Source: Kitasatospora sp. NBC_00458 (GTDB lineage: Bacteria; Actinomycetota; Actinomycetes; Streptomycetales; Streptomycetaceae). Taken from it: 64,000 bases of DNA. The notes under the pieces were generated by a model. That model was not told the DNA's origin. It ran no database searches and worked only from the letters and a program-made list of their open reading frames with translations. How positions within the stretch are numbered: position 1 is the first letter of the stretch; each line of letters starts with the position of its first letter. Position numbers and translations under genes: made by a program. Shown piece after piece: positions 60,386 through 64,000 of the stretch. Where the stretch lies: assembly GCF_036013975.1 (NCBI RefSeq), contig NZ_CP107904.1, forward strand, positions 2,542,001 to 2,606,000, read 5' to 3'.

Positions 60386-60928
60386 ATGACAGTGACCCCC
60401 GACCGGCCCACGCCGACCGCCGCTGCCGACTCCCCGACGAACACCATCATCGACCGCTTCGTCGCGGCGAACCGCGAGTACGCGGTCACCTTCCGCGACG
60501 GCGGCATGGACGCCCGCCCGGTGCAGAAGATCGCCGTGGTCGCCTGCATGGACGCCCGCCTCGACCTGTTCGCCGCGCTCGGCCTCGAACTCGGCGACGC
60601 CCACGTCATCCGCAACGCGGGCGGCGTGGTGACCGACGACACCATCCGTTCCCTGACCATCAGCCAGCGTGCCCTCGGCACCCGCTCGGTCGCGCTGATC
60701 CACCACACCGGCTGCGGCCTGCTCGGCCTGACCGAGGACTTCCGGCGCGAGCTGGAGCAGGAGGTCGGCCAGCGCCCGCAGTGGGCGGTCGAGGCCTTCG
60801 TCGACCTGGACAGCGACGTCCGGCAGTCCATGCAGCGGGTACGCACCTCGCCGTTCCTGCTGGAGACCGGTGACGTGCGCGGCTTCGTCTTCGACGTCCA
60901 CACCGGGCTGCTGCGCGAGATCCACTGA
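60386..60928 (+). CDS. Beta-class carbonic anhydrase
   Basis: A 180-aa zinc enzyme interconverting CO2 and bicarbonate. The zinc ligands and catalytic dyad are in VVACMDARLD (Cys, Asp, Arg) and ALIHHTGCGLLG (His, Cys). VIRNAGGVVTDD is the usual following motif. It is a short member of the family. The ATG at 60386 is chosen because a -10 box lies 7 nt upstream; longer frames upstream are low quality. Divergent from the dcw cluster. Confidence 0.93.
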   Translation: MTVTPDRPTPTAAADSPTNTIIDRFVAANREYAVTFRDGGMDARPVQKIAVVACMDARLDLFAALGLELGDAHVIRNAGGVVTDDTIRSLTISQRALGTRSVALIHHTGCGLLGLTEDFRRELEQEVGQRPQWAVEAFVDLDSDVRQSMQRVRTSPFLLETGDVRGFVFDVHTGLLREIH

Positions 60929-61233
60929 CCCGTCCCGTCCCGTCGGCCCGGCCAGCGCCGTCCGGGCCAACCGGACGTCCCCGGAACCCGCCGGGCCCGC
61001 CTCCCCGGCGCGGCCGCCCGACGGTGCCCGATCCCGAGGGTGACTTCTGACCGCCGCCCGGGGGAGAATGCGGCTGCCGGTCTGACCTCGAACCACCTGG
61101 GGCGGCCAGCCGCAGGCCGTACCCCGGCACCGGCTCCCGGATCACGGAACCGCTTCCGGAGGGGCCGCGTCCAGCATGGGGTGGGGGCCGGCCTCAACGG
61201 AGGCGGGCACGTGGTGTGCCAGGGAGCTGACGG
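60929..61233. other. 305-bp gap before the MoxR gene
   Basis: No gene is visible. A weak promoter candidate for the downstream operon is GTGACT (61040-61045), 18-bp spacer, GAGAAT (61064-61069). No clear terminator for the carbonic anhydrase gene was found. Confidence 0.35.
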
Positions 61234-62277
61234 GTGACGAGCTACAACGATCAGGCCGGTCTCAACGGTCGTGCGGGGGGCGACCAGGAGACGCCGGGCT
61301 ACCCGGTCGGTCTGCCGGAACTCGCCGCCGTCGTGGACCGGGTCCGCGCCAACATCGAGAGTGTGATCGAGGGCAAGCCGGAGGCCGTCCGGATCGCCCT
61401 GACCGTCCTGCTCGCCGAGGGCCACCTGCTGCTGGAGGACGTGCCCGGCGTCGGCAAGACGATGCTGGCCAAGGCGCTGGCCCGGTCCGTCGACTGCACC
61501 GTGCGGCGTATCCAGTTCACCCCCGACCTGCTGCCCTCGGACGTCACCGGCACCAACATCTTCGACCAGCACCAGCGCGACTTCGAGTTCCGCCCGGGCG
61601 CGATCTTCGCCCAGATCGTGGTCGGCGACGAGATCAACCGGGCCTCGCCGAAGACCCAGTCCGCGCTGCTGGAGTCGATGGAGGAGCGCCAGGTCACCAT
61701 CGACGGCACCAGCTACGAGCTGCCCTCGCCGTTCATGGTCGTGGCCACCCAGAACCCGGTCGAGATGGAGGGCACCTACCCCCTCCCCGAGGCCCAGCGG
61801 GACCGCTTCATGGCCCGTATCTCGATGGGCTACCCGAGCCCCGAGGCCGAGTTCGCCATGCTCGACGTGCACGCCGGCGCCAGCCCGCTGGACGACCTGC
61901 AGCCGGTCGCGCACGCCTCCGACATCCTCAAGCTGATCGACCTCGTCCGCACCGTGCACATCGCCGACCCGGTCCGCCGCTACGCCGTCGAGCTGGTCTC
62001 CGCCACCCGCACCAGCCACGAGCTGCGCCTCGGCGCCTCGCCCCGCGCCACCCTGCACCTGGTCCGGGCCGCCCGCGCCGCCGCCGCCCTGGACGGCCGC
62101 GACTACGTCACCCCGGACGACCTCCAGCGCCTCGCCGTCCCGGTGCTCGCCCACCGCCTCATGCCGACCGCCGAGACCCAGCTCAGCCGCCGCACCTCCG
62201 AGCAGATCGTGACCGACCTCGTCGCCCGGCTGCCGCTGCCGCGCCCGCAGGGCGGCCCGGCCGTCCGGAGGGGCTGA
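61234..62277 (+). CDS. MoxR-family AAA+ ATPase
   Basis: A 347-aa AAA+ ATPase. Walker A is EDVPGVGKTMLAKALA, Walker B is VVGDEINRASPKTQSALLES, sensor 1 is VATQNPVEMEGTYPLPEAQ and the arginine-containing DRFMARI follows. The C-terminal lid holds YVTPDDLQRLAVPVLAHR. MoxR proteins act as chaperones with the DUF58 and transglutaminase partners encoded next to them, usually in envelope or metal-insertion tasks. GTG 61234 follows GGGAG. First gene of a three-gene operon. Confidence 0.95.
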   Translation: MTSYNDQAGLNGRAGGDQETPGYPVGLPELAAVVDRVRANIESVIEGKPEAVRIALTVLLAEGHLLLEDVPGVGKTMLAKALARSVDCTVRRIQFTPDLLPSDVTGTNIFDQHQRDFEFRPGAIFAQIVVGDEINRASPKTQSALLESMEERQVTIDGTSYELPSPFMVVATQNPVEMEGTYPLPEAQRDRFMARISMGYPSPEAEFAMLDVHAGASPLDDLQPVAHASDILKLIDLVRTVHIADPVRRYAVELVSATRTSHELRLGASPRATLHLVRAARAAAALDGRDYVTPDDLQRLAVPVLAHRLMPTAETQLSRRTSEQIVTDLVARLPLPRPQGGPAVRRG

Positions 62278-62278
62278 G

Positions 62279-63601
62279 GTGGGCCCGTCCGACGAACCGT
62301 CGGGCTTCCGCGCCGGAATGCGCGGCCTCACCACCCGGGGCCGCTCCTTCCTCGCCGCCGGGCTGACCGCGGTGGGCTGCTCGTACCTGCTCGACCAGGA
62401 CGCGCTGCTGCGCGTCGGCGTGCTGCTCGCCGCCCTGCCGCTGGCCGCCGCCCTGCTGCTGGCCAACACCCGCTACCGGGTGGCCAGCGGCCGCAGGCTC
62501 AGCCCGCGCCGCGCGGTGGCCGGCCAGGAGGCCCGGGTCCACCTGCGGGTGGACAACGTCTCCCGGGTCCCCACCGGACTGCTGCTGCTGGAGGACAAGG
62601 TCCCGTACGTGCTCGGGCCGCGCCCGCGGTTCGTGCTGGACCGGGTCGAGCCCCGCGGCAACCGCGAGGTCTCCTACCGGGTCCGCTCCGACCTGCGCGG
62701 CCGCTACCCGCTCGGCCCGCTCCAGCTCCGGCTCTCCGACCCGTTCGGGATGTGCGAGCTGAACCGCTCGTTCGCCGCGTCCGACGTGCTCACCGTCGTC
62801 CCGCAGATCCAGCCGCTGCCGTACATCCGGCTCAGCGGCGAGTGGACCGGACAGGGCGACAGCCACACCCGGGCCCTGGCGCTGGCCGGCGACGACGACG
62901 TCATCCTGCGCGAGTACCGGCACGGCGACGACCTGCGCCGGGTGCACTGGAAGTCCACCGCCCGCTACGGCGAGCTGATGGTCCGCCGCGAGGAGCAGCC
63001 CCGCAAGGCCCGCGCCACCGTCCTGCTGGACACCCGCGAGGTGGGCCACCGGGGCAGCGGCCCCGCCTCCTCCTTCGAGTGGGCCGTCTCCTGCGCCGCC
63101 TCGGTCACCGCCCACCTGCTGGAGCGCGGCTACCAGACCCGGCTGCTGACCGACACCGGCCACGCCGTCCCCGGCAGCGGGTCCGGCGGCGGCAACACCG
63201 CCGCCGACGCCTCCGGCCTGATCCTGGACGCCCTCGCGGTGGTCGACCTCTCCGACGGCGCCGGGCTCTCGCGCGCCGAGGAGCCGCTGCGGGCCGGCGG
63301 CGAGGGCCTGCTGGTCGCCGTCCTCGGCGACCTGGACGAGGAGCAGACCGCGCGGCTGGCCCGGCTGCGCAACCGCACCGGCGGCGCCGTGGCCTTCCTG
63401 CTCGACACCGGCACCTGGGCCGGTCTGCGCCTGCTCGCCCCCGAGACCGGCGGCGAGGAGTTCCGCGACCGGGTGCTCCGTCTGCGCGAGGCCGGCTGGA
63501 CCGTGCTGCCGGTCCGCGCCCGCGACTCCGTCCCCGAACTGTGGCGGGCCGCCGACCGGGCCGAGGCGTCCTCCCCCTACCGAGAAGAGGCCGGCGCGTG
63601 A
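62279..63601 (+). CDS. DUF58 domain protein
   Basis: A 440-aa protein with two close N-terminal membrane segments (FLAAGLTAVGCSYLL and VGVLLAALPLAAALLLA), a beta-rich domain, then the DUF58 signature LREYRHGDDLRRVHWKSTAR near residue 215. A von Willebrand-A-like C-terminal region follows (VLLDTREVGH). Starts 1 bp after the MoxR stop, and its own stop overlaps the next start (GTGA). Confidence 0.92.
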   Translation: MGPSDEPSGFRAGMRGLTTRGRSFLAAGLTAVGCSYLLDQDALLRVGVLLAALPLAAALLLANTRYRVASGRRLSPRRAVAGQEARVHLRVDNVSRVPTGLLLLEDKVPYVLGPRPRFVLDRVEPRGNREVSYRVRSDLRGRYPLGPLQLRLSDPFGMCELNRSFAASDVLTVVPQIQPLPYIRLSGEWTGQGDSHTRALALAGDDDVILREYRHGDDLRRVHWKSTARYGELMVRREEQPRKARATVLLDTREVGHRGSGPASSFEWAVSCAASVTAHLLERGYQTRLLTDTGHAVPGSGSGGGNTAADASGLILDALAVVDLSDGAGLSRAEEPLRAGGEGLLVAVLGDLDEEQTARLARLRNRTGGAVAFLLDTGTWAGLRLLAPETGGEEFRDRVLRLREAGWTVLPVRARDSVPELWRAADRAEASSPYREEAGA

Positions 63602-64000
63602 CCACCCGGGCCAAACTGACCGTGTACTCGGCGCTGGCCACCGCCCTGGCCGCGCTCTGCCTGACCCCGCTGCTGACCACCAAGGGCTGGATCACCCACG
63701 CCTACCTGGTGGTGGCCGTGCTCGCCGCGGTCGGCGCGGGACTGCGGCGCGCGCCGCTCTACCGCTGGACCGTCCCGGTCGGTCAGCTGGTCGTCCTCCT
63801 CGTCCTGCTGCTGCTCGGCTTCGCCGCCTCGGGCGCCGCCTGGGGCGGGATCGTCCCCGGCCCGGAGTCGGCACGCACCCTCGGCCGGGTGTTCGAGCAG
63901 GGGCTGGACGACATCCGGGAGTACGCCATCCCCGCCCCGCCCAGCCCGGGCCTGCGGCTGATCCTGGTCGCCTCGATCGGCCTGATGGCCATCGCGGTGG
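63598..64000 (+). CDS. Transglutaminase-like (TgpA) membrane protein, partial
   Basis: The first 134 codons of a protein cut by the window edge. It starts VTTRAKLTVYSALATALAAL and shows alternating membrane segments (AYLVVAVLAAVGAGL, LVVLLVLLLLGFAASGAAW, LILVASIGLMAIAV). Such an N-terminal membrane domain next to MoxR and DUF58 genes is the usual start of TgpA/DUF3488 proteins with an extracytoplasmic transglutaminase domain; that part is not visible here. GTG overlaps the DUF58 stop. Confidence 0.85.
   Translation, partial: MTTRAKLTVYSALATALAALCLTPLLTTKGWITHAYLVVAVLAAVGAGLRRAPLYRWTVPVGQLVVLLVLLLLGFAASGAAWGGIVPGPESARTLGRVFEQGLDDIREYAIPAPPSPGLRLILVASIGLMAIAV

Overview
The window is a chromosomal core segment of a very GC-rich, high-GC Gram-positive bacterium, almost certainly a streptomycete (Streptomyces or Kitasatospora). 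The evidence is the gene order hisD / dnaE / phoD / lspA / traR-dksA / ileS / divIVA / dcw cluster, abundant GTG starts, GTGA and ATGA start/stop overlaps, a WhiJ-type XRE + DUF397 + anti-sigma-like ATPase module, and one rare TTA (bldA-type) leucine codon. No rRNA, tRNA, CRISPR array or transposase was seen.

Layout. 1-2.2 kb: start of a histidine operon (hisD, then hisC running off the left edge). 2.3-8.1 kb: housekeeping and membrane genes (pentapeptide-like membrane protein, LON-domain protein, YbaK deacylase, DUF2567-like membrane protein, an ABC exporter pair). 8.3-12.8 kb: NYN-domain protein, then a dapA-like/asd pair divergent from a LysR regulator. 12.8-17.9 kb: dnaE and a DUF2252 gene. 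17.9-20.8 kb: a helical-repeat protein and a WhiJ-like regulatory module. 20.9-26.6 kb: an accessory island bounded by two identical 35-bp palindromes. 26.7-34.8 kb: dienelactone hydrolase, Tat-exported PhoD, a hydrolase/ABC-ATPase fusion with its permease, MscS channel and a GNAT enzyme. 34.8-41 kb: rluD-like, lspA, traR/dksA-like and ileS with a T-box leader. 41-60 kb: division and wall cluster, all on the minus strand, transcribed rsmH-ftsL-ftsI-murE-murF-mraY-murD-ftsW-murG-ftsQ-ftsZ-ylmD-yggS-sepF-yggT-divIVA. 60.4-64 kb: beta-carbonic anhydrase, then a MoxR/DUF58/transglutaminase operon running off the right edge.

How the genes work together. The dcw genes carry lipid II synthesis (MurE, MurF, MraY, MurD, MurG), septal wall synthesis (FtsW, FtsI), the divisome (FtsZ, FtsQ, FtsL, SepF) and polar growth (DivIVA). 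ftsA, murC and ddl are absent from the cluster. The DapA-like and Asd proteins belong to the aspartate/diaminopimelate branch that feeds MurE.

The most interesting region is the island. One minus-strand run encodes HAD phosphatase, radical SAM protein, P-loop kinase, methyltransferase and CYTH phosphohydrolase. Opposite it lie an HTH-phospholipase-D-like regulator carrying the TTA codon and a NUDIX hydrolase, with an HD protein facing them. Nearly all of these families act on nucleotides or phosphate esters, so it may be an undescribed nucleotide-modifying or signalling system. Other points worth checking are a possible small ORF coupled to rsmH where mraZ often sits, and many promoters placed so that the transcript would start at the initiation codon.
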